A stretch of 63,043 nucleotides of DNA. Source: Oscillospiraceae bacterium. Its GTDB lineage: Bacteria; Bacillota; Clostridia; Oscillospirales; Oscillospiraceae. Positions 50,793 through 59,878 of this stretch are shown piece by piece. Position numbers and translations under genes: made by a program. The stretch's first letter is position 1. The number at the start of each line of letters is the position of its first letter. The notes under the pieces were generated by a model, which saw only the letters and a program-made list of their open reading frames with translations, was not told where the DNA came from and ran no database searches. The stretch is taken from positions 1 through 63,043 of the forward strand of contig JAGARK010000030.1 in NCBI GenBank assembly GCA_017622295.1, written 5' to 3'.

Positions 50793-51275
50793 ATGCTGGA
50801 TGAATCCTACTACCGCAAAACGGATGAGATCATCGCCCGGTATGTCCGGGACGCACGTTCTCTGATTCCCATTATGCAGGATATTCAGGCAGAATATCGT
50901 TATCTGCCCGGAGAACTGCTGACCTATGTTGCCGAGCAGATCGGCATCACTGAGGCAAAGGCCTATTCTGTCGCTACCTTCTATGAAAACTTCTCCTTCG
51001 AGGCAAAGGGCAAGTATATCATCAAGGTCTGTGACGGCACTGCCTGCCACGTCAAGAAGTCCATTCCCGTCCTGCAGGCCCTGAACAAAAAGCTCGGCCT
51101 CAGCGGCAAGAAGCACACCACGGATGATATGCTGTTCACCGTGGAAACCGTCTCCTGTCTGGGCGCCTGCGGTCTTGCTCCCACCATGATGGTCAATGAG
51201 GACGTCTATCCCCGCATGACCCCCGAAGCCGCTGAAGCACTGATCGATCAGTTAAAAGGAGGTGCTGACGCATGA
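50793..51275 (+). CDS. hndA: Hydrogenase subunit HndA (NuoE-like, [2Fe-2S])
   Basis: 160 aa thioredoxin-fold ferredoxin of the NuoE/HndA type. Cluster cysteines in CDGTACHVKKS and CLGACGLAP. The ATG at 50793 has AAGGAGG upstream; the longer frame to 50733 lies in the leader. It is the first gene of a three-gene NADH/ferredoxin-dependent [FeFe] hydrogenase, and its stop is four bases past the start of hndC. Together they form an HndACD-type enzyme. Confidence 0.95.
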   Translation: MLDESYYRKTDEIIARYVRDARSLIPIMQDIQAEYRYLPGELLTYVAEQIGITEAKAYSVATFYENFSFEAKGKYIIKVCDGTACHVKKSIPVLQALNKKLGLSGKKHTTDDMLFTVETVSCLGACGLAPTMMVNEDVYPRMTPEAAEALIDQLKGGADA

Positions 51276-53161
51276 TTGAAAACATCGAAGCTCTGGACAA
51301 GGTTCGCGAAGCTGCTGCGCAGGTGCTGGCCGGTACTGATTGCCGTATTCTGGTCTGCTCCGGCACCGGCTGTATTGCCACCGGTTCCGAAAAGATTTAT
51401 GAGAAGTTCGTTGAGATCTGCAAGGATGCTCCCGGCATTACCCTGGAGTTCTCTGCCTGCGGCGGCCACGACGGTGAAAAGTCCGTCGGCGTAAAGCACA
51501 CCGGCTGTCAGGGCATCTGTGAGCTGGGCCCCCTGGTCCGTATTCAGAAGGGTGCAGTTTCTGTTCAGTATACCAAGGTTCAGCTGTCTGACTGTGAAGA
51601 GATCTTCAATCAGAGCGTTCTGGGCGACGGTGTTGTGGACCGCCTGCTCTACACCCAGAACGGCGAATCCTATGTACATCCTGAAGACATTCCCTTCCTT
51701 GCCAAGCAGACCAGAATTGTTCTGGAAAACTGCGGCAAGTTTGATGCTGAGTCTCTGGAAGAGTATCTGGTCAGCGGCGGCTTCAAGGCACTGGAAAGGG
51801 CCATGACCGAGATGACTCCCGACCAGGTTATCGACGAAGTCGACAAGTCCGGCCTGCGCGGCCGCGGCGGCGGCGGCTTCCCCGCCGGCCGTAAGTGGAA
51901 GCAGGTTGCCCGCCAGAAGGAGACCTGCCGCTATGTGGTCTGTAATGGTGACGAAGGCGACCCCGGCGCCTTCATGGACGGCTCTGTTATGGAAGGCGAC
52001 CCCTTCAAGCTGATCGAAGGTATGATGATCGCCGCTTACGCCGTCAAGGCTGAGCACGGCTATATCTACGTCCGTGCCGAGTATCCCAACTCTGTCCGCC
52101 GCCTGAGAAACGCCATTGCACAGCTGGAAGAGCATGGCCTGCTGGGTGACAACATTATGGGCACCGGCTTCAATTTCCACATGCACATCAACCGCGGTGC
52201 CGGCGCATTCGTCTGCGGCGAAGGCTCCGCCCTGACTGCCTCCATCGAAGGCAGCCGCGGTATGCCCCGTGTCAAGCCTCCCAGAACCGTTGAGAAGGGC
52301 CTGTGGGAGAAGCCCACTGTCCTGAACAACGTTGAGACCTATGCCAACGTTCCCAAGATTATTCTCCAGGGCGCCGACTGGTTCCGTTCCATCGGTACCG
52401 CAGGCAGCCCCGGCTGTAAGACTTTCTCCCTGACCGGCTCCATTCAGAACACTGGCCTGATCGAAGTGCCCATGGGCACCACCCTGCGGGAGATCATCTT
52501 TGACATCGGCGGTGGCCTGAAGTCCGGCGGCAAGTTCAAGGCCGTTCAGATCGGCGGTCCCTCCGGCGGCTGTCTGGTGGAGAAGCACCTGGATGAGCCT
52601 CTGGACTTTGATTCCGTCAAGAAATTCGACGCCATCGTCGGTTCCGGCGGTCTGGTCGTCATGGACGAGCATACCTGCATGGTCGAAGTTGCCCGTTTCT
52701 TCATGTCCTTCACCCAGCGCGAGTCCTGCGGTAAGTGCATCCCCTGCCGCGAGGGCACCAAGCGTATGCTGGAGATTCTGGAGCGGATCGTAGACGGCAA
52801 GGGCGAGCTGGAGGATCTGGACAAGCTGGAAGAGCTGGCCACCATGATCCGTACCATGGCTCTGTGCGGCCTGGGCAAGAGCGCACCGCTGCCCGTTCTG
52901 TCCACCCTGAAGGTCTTCAAGGATGAATACATCGAGCACATTGTCGATAAGAAGTGTCGGGCTCATGTCTGCAGCGCTATGCGCAAGTATGTCATCGATC
53001 CCAACAAGTGTATCGGCTGCAGCAAGTGCTCCAGAAACTGCCCCGTGGGCGCTATTTCCGGCAAGATCAAGGCTGCGCATACCATCGATCCCGCAACCTG
53101 CATCAAGTGCAACGCCTGCCGCGAGAACTGTGCCTTCGATGCAATCTATATCGAAGGATAA
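51272..53161 (+). CDS. hndC: Hydrogenase subunit HndC (NuoF-like, FMN and NADH binding)
   Basis: 629 aa. N-terminal [2Fe-2S] thioredoxin-like domain (about 15-120, CSGTGC and CQGIC), NuoF core with FMN/NADH motif GLRGRGGGGFPAGRKWK (split) and NGDEGDPGAFMD, SLBB domain, the four-cysteine cluster ESCGKCIPCREGT, and two C-terminal ferredoxin clusters CIGCSKCSRNCP and CIKCNACRENC. Such subunits oxidise NAD(P)H and in bifurcating enzymes also ferredoxin. Confidence 0.95.
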   Translation: MIENIEALDKVREAAAQVLAGTDCRILVCSGTGCIATGSEKIYEKFVEICKDAPGITLEFSACGGHDGEKSVGVKHTGCQGICELGPLVRIQKGAVSVQYTKVQLSDCEEIFNQSVLGDGVVDRLLYTQNGESYVHPEDIPFLAKQTRIVLENCGKFDAESLEEYLVSGGFKALERAMTEMTPDQVIDEVDKSGLRGRGGGGFPAGRKWKQVARQKETCRYVVCNGDEGDPGAFMDGSVMEGDPFKLIEGMMIAAYAVKAEHGYIYVRAEYPNSVRRLRNAIAQLEEHGLLGDNIMGTGFNFHMHINRGAGAFVCGEGSALTASIEGSRGMPRVKPPRTVEKGLWEKPTVLNNVETYANVPKIILQGADWFRSIGTAGSPGCKTFSLTGSIQNTGLIEVPMGTTLREIIFDIGGGLKSGGKFKAVQIGGPSGGCLVEKHLDEPLDFDSVKKFDAIVGSGGLVVMDEHTCMVEVARFFMSFTQRESCGKCIPCREGTKRMLEILERIVDGKGELEDLDKLEELATMIRTMALCGLGKSAPLPVLSTLKVFKDEYIEHIVDKKCRAHVCSAMRKYVIDPNKCIGCSKCSRNCPVGAISGKIKAAHTIDPATCIKCNACRENCAFDAIYIEG

Positions 53162-53173
53162 GGAGGGGAAATC

Positions 53174-54868
53174 ATGGGTACTATTACGATCAACGGCCGT
53201 CAGGTCGAGTTTACCAACGAAAAGAATGTGCTGACCATCATCCGCAAGGCGGGTATCGATATCCCCACCCTGTGCTATCAGCCTGAGCTGTCCACCTTTG
53301 GCGCCTGCCGTCTGTGCACCGTCGAGGACGACAGAGGCCGCTTCTTTGCCTCCTGCTCTGAGGAGCCCCGGGATGGCATGGTCATCTACACCAACACCGA
53401 AAAGCTGCGCTCCTACCGCAAGCTGATCGTGGAGCTGCTGCTGGCTTCCCACGACCGTGACTGCACCACCTGCGAAAAGAGCGGTCACTGCCCTCTGCAG
53501 AATGTGGCACAGCGCCTGGGTGTCAATACCGTCCGTTTCGAGAATTACAAGGAGCCTCAGCCCATCGACGACAGCTCCTATGCCATCATCCGCAACCCCA
53601 ACAAGTGCATCCTCTGCGGCAATTGCGTTCGTGCCTGTAACGAGCTGCAGAGCGTCGGTGCTCTGGACTTCGCATTCCGCGGCTCCGAAGCCACCGTCAG
53701 CCCCGCTTTCGATAAGAAGCTGGCTGCTACCAAGTGCGTCAGCTGCGGCCAGTGCCGTGTTGTCTGTGATACCGGCGCCCTGACCATCCGCAGCCATACT
53801 GACAAGGTCTGGGCTGCCATCAACGATCCCAACACCCGTGTGGTTTGTCAGATCGCTCCTGCTGTCCGTGTCGCTGTCGGCGAAGCCTTCGGCCTGCCCG
53901 CCGGTCAGAACTCTCTTTACAAGCTGGTTGCTGCGCTGCATGCCATGGGCTTCAACCGGGTCTTTGACACCACCTACACCGCTGACCTGACCATCATGGA
54001 AGAGTCTGCTGAGTTCCTGGGCCGTGTGTCCCGCGGTCAGAAGCTGCCCCTGCTGACCTCCTGCTGTCCCGCCTGGGTCAAGTTCGTTGATAACGAATAT
54101 CCCGAGTTCAAGCAGAACGTTTCTACCTGCCGCAGTCCCCAGGGTATGTTCTCCGCTGTGCTGAAGGAATACTACCGCAGCCCTGAGCACAACAAGAGCA
54201 ACAAGAAGACCTTCGTGGTCTCCATCATGCCCTGTACTGCCAAGAAGATGGAAGCAGAGCGTCCCAATTCCTATACCTATGGCGAGAAGGACACCGATGC
54301 TGTCCTGACCACCACCGAGCTGGTTCAGATGATCAAGCAGTTCGGTCTGGACTTTGCCAACCTGCCTGAGGAATCCTGCGACATGCCCTTCGGTATGGGT
54401 TCCGGCGGCGGCGTCATCTTCGGCGTTACCGGCGGTGTTACCGAGGCTGTCCTGCGCCGTCTGGTTCAGGATCATAATCCCAAGTCTCTGGAAGCTGTGG
54501 CTGCTTCCGGCGTCCGCGGCAACGAAGGCATCAAGGAGATCACCGTGCCCTACAATGGCATGGATGTGAAGATCTGCGTTGCTTCCGGTCTGGCCAATGC
54601 CCGTAAGGTCATGGATGCCGTCAAGTCCGGCGAGAAGGAATATCACCTGATCGAAGTCATGGCCTGCCCCGGTGGCTGTGTCATGGGCGGCGGTCAGCCC
54701 ACCAGACTGGACCACAAGTCCGTTGTCAACGAGCGTGACGAGGGTATCTACCGCACCGACAGAAAGATGGTTCTGAAGAAGTCTCACGAGAATCCTCTGA
54801 TGGACTTCTTCTATCAGAACGAGATCTTCAAGCACAAGATCCACGATCTGCTGCACAATCACGAATAA
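53174..54868 (+). CDS. hndD: [FeFe] hydrogenase catalytic subunit HndD
   Basis: 564 aa. N-terminal [2Fe-2S] ferredoxin domain (CYQPELSTFGACRLC), His-Cys cluster motif, two [4Fe-4S] clusters (CILCGNCVRAC, CVSCGQCRVVC), then the H-cluster domain with L1 TSCCPAW, L2 MPCTAKKME and L3 EVMACPGGCVMGGGQP. It ends with the small C-terminal domain. AGGAGGG is upstream of ATG. Probably cytoplasmic. H-cluster maturases HydE/F/G are not in the window. Confidence 0.96.
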   Translation: MGTITINGRQVEFTNEKNVLTIIRKAGIDIPTLCYQPELSTFGACRLCTVEDDRGRFFASCSEEPRDGMVIYTNTEKLRSYRKLIVELLLASHDRDCTTCEKSGHCPLQNVAQRLGVNTVRFENYKEPQPIDDSSYAIIRNPNKCILCGNCVRACNELQSVGALDFAFRGSEATVSPAFDKKLAATKCVSCGQCRVVCDTGALTIRSHTDKVWAAINDPNTRVVCQIAPAVRVAVGEAFGLPAGQNSLYKLVAALHAMGFNRVFDTTYTADLTIMEESAEFLGRVSRGQKLPLLTSCCPAWVKFVDNEYPEFKQNVSTCRSPQGMFSAVLKEYYRSPEHNKSNKKTFVVSIMPCTAKKMEAERPNSYTYGEKDTDAVLTTTELVQMIKQFGLDFANLPEESCDMPFGMGSGGGVIFGVTGGVTEAVLRRLVQDHNPKSLEAVAASGVRGNEGIKEITVPYNGMDVKICVASGLANARKVMDAVKSGEKEYHLIEVMACPGGCVMGGGQPTRLDHKSVVNERDEGIYRTDRKMVLKKSHENPLMDFFYQNEIFKHKIHDLLHNHE

Positions 54869-54880
54869 TTCCAGCGAATT

Positions 54881-54985
54881 CGTACCTGATAAGAAGAGGA
54901 AGCTCTGACAGCAAGGTACGGCATATCAGGATAGCCGTAGTCTAACCATTTTTTGCCGTACCTGCCTGTCAGGTACGGCAATTTT
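54881..54985 (+). promoter_or_regulatory. Riboswitch-like leader with terminator before the hydrogenase regulator
   Basis: A perfect 11-bp terminator stem TGCCGTACCTG / CAGGTACGGCA (54954-54980) with TTTTTT tail sits directly before the ribosome site. Upstream, CGTACCT (54881-54887) pairs with AGGTACG (54914-54920); the same strand AGGTACGGC can instead pair with the terminator arm GCCGTACCT (9 bp), and TACGGC pairs with GCCGTA around a loop whose ATCAGG matches upstream CCTGAT. Mutually exclusive pairings of this kind are typical of transcription attenuation. No known class was recognised. Confidence 0.55.
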
Positions 54986-55003
54986 TTATAAGGAGGTAAG
55001 ACT

Positions 55004-55249
55004 ATGGACACCAGAATCGCCGTCATGAGCATTATTGTGGAGAAGGACGGAGCCGTCGACCAGCTCAACGCCCTGCTTCACGATCATGGCGAGTGGATCA
55101 TCGGCCGCATGGGCATCCCTTACCGGGAGCGGGGGATCAATATCATCAGTGTGGTGCTGGATGCACCTCAGGATAAAATCGCCGCCCTTTCCGGAAAAAT
55201 CGGAAATCTTCCCGGCGTGACCGCAAAAACCGCCTATTCCAAGGTGTAA
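55004..55249 (+). CDS. TM1266-family iron-only hydrogenase system regulator
   Basis: 81 aa ferredoxin-like ACT-type fold (RIAVMSIIVEKDGAVDQLN; INIISVVLDAPQDKI). TM1266-like proteins occur next to [FeFe] hydrogenase genes or maturation genes and are thought to be regulatory. It sits after hndD and behind a structured terminator leader, so its level may be set separately from the hydrogenase subunits. AAGGAGG is seven bases upstream of the ATG. Confidence 0.85.
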   Translation: MDTRIAVMSIIVEKDGAVDQLNALLHDHGEWIIGRMGIPYRERGINIISVVLDAPQDKIAALSGKIGNLPGVTAKTAYSKV

Positions 55250-55255
55250 TACTCA

Positions 55256-55287
55256 TTTTAAATTGAAATATTGATTTCAATTTAAAA
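55256..55287. repeat. AT-rich perfect palindrome
   Basis: Inverted repeat TTTTAAATTGAAAT / ATTTCAATTTAAAA (14 bp), loop ATTG, 7 bases after the regulator gene stop. Confidence 0.75.
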
Positions 55288-55322
55288 GACACCACCTGAC
55301 GGTGTTGTCGATTCTGATCTTC

Positions 55323-55363
55323 ATATTAAAACCTTCAACGCTTCGCCTTAAAGGTTTTAATAT
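55323..55363. repeat. Second palindrome before the ABC transporter
   Basis: Inverted repeat ATATTAAAACCTT / AAGGTTTTAATAT (13 bp) with a 15-base loop, 31 bases before the ATG of the binding-protein gene. With the first palindrome it fills most of the 144-base gap; a terminator and an operator are both possible. Confidence 0.7.
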
Positions 55364-55393
55364 CAATATAATTGAGTAAAGGAGAAAAATAAC

Positions 55394-56458
55394 ATGAAAA
55401 AATATCTTTCCATCATTCTGGCAGCTGCCATGCTGCTGTCCCTGCTGGCCGGCTGCGCCGCAAAGAATGAAAAAGGCACCATCGCAACCGAAGCACCGAC
55501 GGAAGCGCCCACCGAAGCAGAAGTGATCGAAACCGTTCCTGCAACCGAGGCACCCGCTGCTGTTGAGGCACTGCCCAAGCTGATGGTCATGTCCGGCCCC
55601 ACCGGTGTCGGCGCTGCAAAGCTGATGGCAGACAATGAAACTGATGAGTGGCCCGTGATCGCTTCTGCAGAAGTGGTCGCCGACAATGAAGCCGTCAAGA
55701 ACGCCCTGATCAATGGTGAAGCCGACATCGCGGCCGTTGCAACCAACATGGCCGCAACCCTGTGCAACAAGACTGATGGTGCGCTGCAAGTTATGACTGT
55801 CAACACCCTGGGCGTCCTGTATATTCTGGAAAAGGGCGATTCTGTTCAGTCTATGGCTGATCTGGAGGGCAAGACTGTCTACGCCACCGGCCAGAGTGCA
55901 AATCCCGAGTACATCCTCAATCACCTGCTGACCGAAAACGGCGTGGAGCCTGCGAATGTCGACATCCAGTGGATGACCGCCCAGGAAGTCATCGCCAAGA
56001 TGACCACCGAGGAAGCTGCCATCTGCATGCTGCCCGTTCCTGCTGCCACCACCGTCATGATGAAGGATGCTGGTATCCGTCAGGCAATCTCCCTGTCCGA
56101 GGAGTGGGATAAGCTGGGCAATGGCGCTCTGGCTCAGGGCTGCATCGTGGTCCGCACTGCATTTCTGGAAGAGAATCCCAATGTCGTTGCCAGCTTCCTG
56201 AAGGCTTATGAAAAGTCCATCAACTACATGAACGATGAAGCCAACCGGGAGGACGCTGCTGCACTGGTGGCCCAGTATGGCATCACCGCCAACGCCCAGA
56301 TCGCCGCCAAGGCTATCCCCACCTGTAATCTGACCTTCATCACCGGTCAGGAAATGAAGGACATTCTGGTTCAGTTCTTTGATGTGATGTATCAGGCTAA
56401 TCCTGCTTCTATCGGCGGTGCAATGCCCGCTGACGAGTTCTATTATGGCGTCGGCTAA
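55394..56458 (+). CDS. ABC transporter substrate-binding lipoprotein (SsuA/ThiY/NMT1-like)
   Basis: 354 aa. Lipoprotein signal with Cys19 in LLAGCAA, then a Glu/Pro/Thr-rich linker like that of TupA and a NMT1-type binding fold (GPTGVGAAKLM, DLEGKTVYATGQ, QGCIVVRTAFLEENP). The fold covers taurine, nitrate, pyrimidine-precursor and other anions or heterocycles; the ligand here is unknown. Start at 55394 with AAAGGAG upstream. First gene of a three-gene transporter operon behind two palindromes. Confidence 0.88.
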   Translation: MKKYLSIILAAAMLLSLLAGCAAKNEKGTIATEAPTEAPTEAEVIETVPATEAPAAVEALPKLMVMSGPTGVGAAKLMADNETDEWPVIASAEVVADNEAVKNALINGEADIAAVATNMAATLCNKTDGALQVMTVNTLGVLYILEKGDSVQSMADLEGKTVYATGQSANPEYILNHLLTENGVEPANVDIQWMTAQEVIAKMTTEEAAICMLPVPAATTVMMKDAGIRQAISLSEEWDKLGNGALAQGCIVVRTAFLEENPNVVASFLKAYEKSINYMNDEANREDAAALVAQYGITANAQIAAKAIPTCNLTFITGQEMKDILVQFFDVMYQANPASIGGAMPADEFYYGVG

Positions 56459-57236
56459 AACCTTCCGAAGGCTGGCCCTCTGGCTGCTGCCGGTGATCTT
56501 CTGGATCGGCGTGTGGCAGCTGGCGGCCTGGCTTGTGGAGCTCAGCGTGGAGGGGAGGGGCAATGAACTGCTTCTGCCGTATCCGCTGTCCGTTGCCAAA
56601 TCTCTGATCCGCCTGGCAGGGGAGGGCGGCTTCTGGAAGACAGTGGCCGCATCTCTGGTTCGGATCCTCTCCGGAATGGTTCTCGGCGCCGCCGCGGGCA
56701 TAGTGCTGGCGGTACTGACCAGCGCATCACCTGTGCTTGACCATATCCTGTCCCCTGCGATACGGGTGGTCCGCGCCACCCCGGTGGCATCGTTTATCCT
56801 GTTGGTGCTGCTGTGGACGGGCCGGGATGCGGTTCCGGTCATCATTGCGGCGCTGATGGTGCTGCCGGTGGTGTGGGAGAATTTCTCCCGGGGCATCAAA
56901 GCTACAGACCCGCAGCTGTTGGAAATGGCGAAAACCTACCGCTTTTCCGGCTTCAAGACCCTGTGGCTGATCTACATTCATTCGCTGCGGCCCTATTTTT
57001 CCGCCGCCCTGACCAATGCCATGGGTCTTGCCTGGAAATCCGGCGCGGCTGCGGAGGTGCTGTGTCTGCCGAAGGAGGCCATCGGCACCCGGATCTATAA
57101 TTCCAAGATGTATCTGGAGATCCCCGACCTGTTCGCCTGGACGGTGGTCGTGGTCAGTCTGTCACTGATTCTGGAAAAGCTGCTGCGCTGGGCTCTGTCC
57201 CGCTGGAATGGAGGTGCCCAAAATGATTGGTCTTGA
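56445..57236 (+). CDS. ABC transporter permease (SsuC-like)
   Basis: 263 aa with six membrane segments. The docking loop resembles EAA-x3-G ([15 protein letters not shown], about 158-172), and [12 protein letters not shown] is characteristic of the SsuC/TauC class. The ATG at 56445 overlaps the end of the binding-protein gene; the longer frame has no ribosome site. Overlaps the ATPase gene by 14 bases. Confidence 0.9.
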   Translation: MASAKTFRRLALWLLPVIFWIGVWQLAAWLVELSVEGRGNELLLPYPLSVAKSLIRLAGEGGFWKTVAASLVRILSGMVLGAAAGIVLAVLTSASPVLDHILSPAIRVVRATPVASFILLVLLWTGRDAVPVIIAALMVLPVVWENFSRGIKATDPQLLEMAKTYRFSGFKTLWLIYIHSLRPYFSAALTNAMGLAWKSGAAAEVLCLPKEAIGTRIYNSKMYLEIPDLFAWTVVVVSLSLILEKLLRWALSRWNGGAQNDWS

Positions 57237-57807
57237 AAATGCCTGTCTTTCCTTCGGTGAGAAGGTGATTCTGGATCATTTTTCCATCGATATTCCAGAT
57301 TCCGGTGTCACGGCCCTCCGGGGCCCATCGGGCTGTGGTAAGACCACGGTGCTGCGGGCGTTGGCAGGGCTTCAGAGGTTGGAATCCGGCCGTGTTTTCG
57401 GTGTCAGCGGAGATCAGACCGCATTTCTATTCCAGGAAAACCGGCTGCTTCCCTGGCGGAGGGTGGCCCAGCATATCACCGATGTTCTGCCCCGGGATCG
57501 CTGGAATGAAGCCCGGCAGTGGCTGGAGCTGGTGGAGCTGGAGAATGAAGAAAAGGCTTATCCCGCCGCTCTTTCCGGTGGAATGTGCCGCCGACTGGCT
57601 TTGGCGAGATGTCTGGCCCTGGGTGGCAGGTTGTATCTGCTGGACGAACCCTTTGCCGGAATCGACCCGGAGCGGGGCCGGCGGATCATTGGAAGGATCC
57701 GGTCGCTGAATACCCCCGTGGTATTGGTAACCCATGAGGAATCCATTTTGAAAGTGGCTGACCACATCATCTCCTTCGATGGCCCTCCGCTGACAATTGT
57801 CAGATGA
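57223..57807 (+). CDS. ABC transporter ATP-binding protein (SsuB-like)
   Basis: 194 aa, short for the class (about 240 is common). Walker A GPSGCGKT (34-41), Q-loop [11 protein letters not shown], signature [14 protein letters not shown], Walker [11 protein letters not shown], switch histidine VTHEE. The missing C-terminus is outside the core NTPase. GGAGG is eight bases before ATG. Completes the transporter. Confidence 0.9.
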   Translation: MIGLENACLSFGEKVILDHFSIDIPDSGVTALRGPSGCGKTTVLRALAGLQRLESGRVFGVSGDQTAFLFQENRLLPWRRVAQHITDVLPRDRWNEARQWLELVELENEEKAYPAALSGGMCRRLALARCLALGGRLYLLDEPFAGIDPERGRRIIGRIRSLNTPVVLVTHEESILKVADHIISFDGPPLTIVR

Positions 57808-57828
57808 GGTAACCGTACAATTTGTATG

Positions 57829-57856
57829 AAAACCCGGCTCTTTTGAGCCGGGTTTT
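57829..57856 (+). terminator. Intrinsic terminator of the transporter operon
   Basis: Stem AAAACCCGGCTC / GAGCCGGGTTTT (12 bp) with loop TTTT. Confidence 0.92.
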
Positions 57857-57868
57857 TGATTGTAATTG

Positions 57869-57897
57869 TTGAAAAACAGGATTCAATCATATATAAT
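57869..57897 (+). promoter_or_regulatory. Promoter of the Gfo/Idh/MocA gene
   Basis: TTGAAA (57869-57874) and TATAAT (57892-57897) with a 17-base spacer. Confidence 0.7.
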
Positions 57898-57933
57898 ATT
57901 TGTATTCAAATTATGATGCAGAGGAGAACTGTT

Positions 57934-58905
57934 ATGAAAATTGGTATCATCGGTCCCGGAAGAATCGCCAACACCGTCGCACCCGCGCTGGTCAACACGG
58001 ATTGCATCGATTGCTATGCCGTTGCCTCCCGGGATCTGGCAAAGGCAGAGGCCTTTGCGAAGAAATATGGCTTCCAGAAGGTTTATAACAGTTATGAGGC
58101 AATGCTCCGTGATCCCGAAGTGGAGCTGGTGTATGTTGCTACGCCCCATTCCCACCATTATGAGCACATCATGCTCTGTCTGGAGTATGGCAAGGCTGTC
58201 ATCTGCGAGAAGGCATTTACCTTGAATGCCGATCAGGCACAAAAGATCCGGGAAGCATCTGAGGAAAAGGGAATTTATGTGGCAGAAGCCATATGGACCC
58301 GCTATATGCCCTCCCGGAATATGATCCAGCAGACCATTGACAGCGGCATCATTGGTGAGGTCAACACCCTGACTGCCAATCTGTCCTACGACATCGACGA
58401 TAAGGAGCGCATCTGGAATCCCAATCTTGCCGGCGGCGCGCTGCTGGACATCGGCGTTTACGGCCTGAACTTTGCCACCATGCACTTCGGCACCGACATC
58501 GAGCGCATCGAGTCCTCCGTTCGGATGCTTGATACCGGAGTGGATGCCATGGAGACCATTACCATCTTCTATAAGGACGGACGCATGGCGGTGCTGACCC
58601 ACAGCATCTTCTGCCGCTCTGACAGAAAGGGCATCATCCACGGCGACAAGGGTTACATTGTGGTGGAGAACATCAATAATCCCAGCTCCATTTCTGTCTA
58701 TGACCTGGACGATAAGCTGGTTTCCTTCCAGGAGGTTCCGCCCCAGATCAACGGCTATGAGTATGAATTCATCGAAGCTGCCCAGCAGATCGCCAAGGGT
58801 GAGCATGAGTCCAAGTCCATGCCGCTGGATGACTCCGTTTACATTATGGAGCTGATGGACGGCCTTCGCAGACAGTGGGGCATGGTCTATCCGCAGGAGA
58901 AATAA
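57934..58905 (+). CDS. Gfo/Idh/MocA family oxidoreductase
   Basis: 323 aa NAD(P)-dependent dehydrogenase. N-terminal Rossmann domain with GIIGPGRIANTV and the cofactor motif CEKAFTLN (Lys of the EKP-like triad), and a C-terminal beta-sheet substrate domain (GGALLDIGVYGLN, catalytic Asp/His region). Sugars, inositols or trans-dihydrodiols are typical substrates; none is indicated here. The ATG at 57934 has AGGAG upstream; the longer frame to 57856 lies before the promoter -10. Alone in its unit. Confidence 0.9.
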   Translation: MKIGIIGPGRIANTVAPALVNTDCIDCYAVASRDLAKAEAFAKKYGFQKVYNSYEAMLRDPEVELVYVATPHSHHYEHIMLCLEYGKAVICEKAFTLNADQAQKIREASEEKGIYVAEAIWTRYMPSRNMIQQTIDSGIIGEVNTLTANLSYDIDDKERIWNPNLAGGALLDIGVYGLNFATMHFGTDIERIESSVRMLDTGVDAMETITIFYKDGRMAVLTHSIFCRSDRKGIIHGDKGYIVVENINNPSSISVYDLDDKLVSFQEVPPQINGYEYEFIEAAQQIAKGEHESKSMPLDDSVYIMELMDGLRRQWGMVYPQEK

Positions 58906-58984
58906 GAATTTACAGTATTGTTACAATTGATCAACGATCATAGAGTAGAATATTTGATATACATCGTTTGAATGGGGGATTTTT

Positions 58985-59827
58985 ATGGTACGGATCATCA
59001 CCGATTCCGCTGCTGATTTTGAACCTTTTGAATTGGATAAGCTGGGCATTTCCTGCATTCCACTGACGGTAATTTTTGATGAGCAGGAGTATCAGGAGAA
59101 TAGCGATCTTTCCAAGAAGAAGTTCTATGACCTGCTGCTTGCTTCCGGGAATCCTCCCAAAACGGCCCAGGCCTCTCCCCAGATTCTGATGGATCTGTTT
59201 GAAGAGGCCCACGCCCAGGGCGATGAGGCAATCTACATCTGCCTTTCCTCCGCCCTCAGCGGAACCTATCAGAGCGCTGTCATGACAAAGAATCTGCTGG
59301 GCTATGACAGCTGCCATGTGTTTGACAGCCGCAATGCCACTGGCGGCCAGCGGATGATTCTGGAGCAGGCGGCGAAGCTGCGGGATGCCGGTAAGTCCGC
59401 ATCCGAGATCATTGCCGAGCTGGAGCAGCTGCGCAGCAGAGTGGTTCTCTACGCCTGTATGGATACTCTGGAATACCTCTACAAAGGCGGACGGATTTCC
59501 CACACCACCTACAAGCTGGGTACCCTTGCCAACATCAAGCCCATCATCAATGTGGATGCCCAGGGCAGGGTGGAGGTACCAGCCAAGGCCATGGGTATGC
59601 GAAAGGGCATGGATTTCCTGTGCAAGCGCCCGGGGATCCAGAAGCCGGACGTGGCATATCCGCTGTACGTCATGTACACCAACAACCGCTCCGTGGGCGA
59701 GCAGCTGGCAAAGCACCTGAGCTCTGCCGGCTGGGAAGTGCCGGATGATCGGATCATCCAGGTTGGCGCCGCTATCGGCAGCCACATCGGCCCCGATGCC
59801 TGCGGACTGGTTTATATCGCAGAATGA
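58985..59827 (+). CDS. DegV family fatty-acid-binding protein
   Basis: 280 aa. DegV/FakB fold: fatty-acid binding domain with ITDSAADF, SSALSGTYQSAV, DSRNATGGQRMI and MDTLEYLYKGGRIS. FakB proteins present fatty acids to the kinase FakA; no kinase gene is adjacent. ATG preceded by AATGGGGGA. Possibly cotranscribed with the next gene through a weak terminator-like hairpin. Confidence 0.93.
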   Translation: MVRIITDSAADFEPFELDKLGISCIPLTVIFDEQEYQENSDLSKKKFYDLLLASGNPPKTAQASPQILMDLFEEAHAQGDEAIYICLSSALSGTYQSAVMTKNLLGYDSCHVFDSRNATGGQRMILEQAAKLRDAGKSASEIIAELEQLRSRVVLYACMDTLEYLYKGGRISHTTYKLGTLANIKPIINVDAQGRVEVPAKAMGMRKGMDFLCKRPGIQKPDVAYPLYVMYTNNRSVGEQLAKHLSSAGWEVPDDRIIQVGAAIGSHIGPDACGLVYIAE

Positions 59828-59878
59828 TTACAACAGGCCTCCCGTTTGGGAGGCCCATTGTTCGATAGGAGGTATCCT

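Noticed and set aside
51248-54862. A 1204-codon open frame on the minus strand across the hydrogenase genes
   Set aside because: It is the antisense shadow of hndA, hndC and hndD, whose codon use leaves the opposite strand without stops. The plus-strand frames carry all cluster motifs and ribosome sites; the minus frame has no family similarity.
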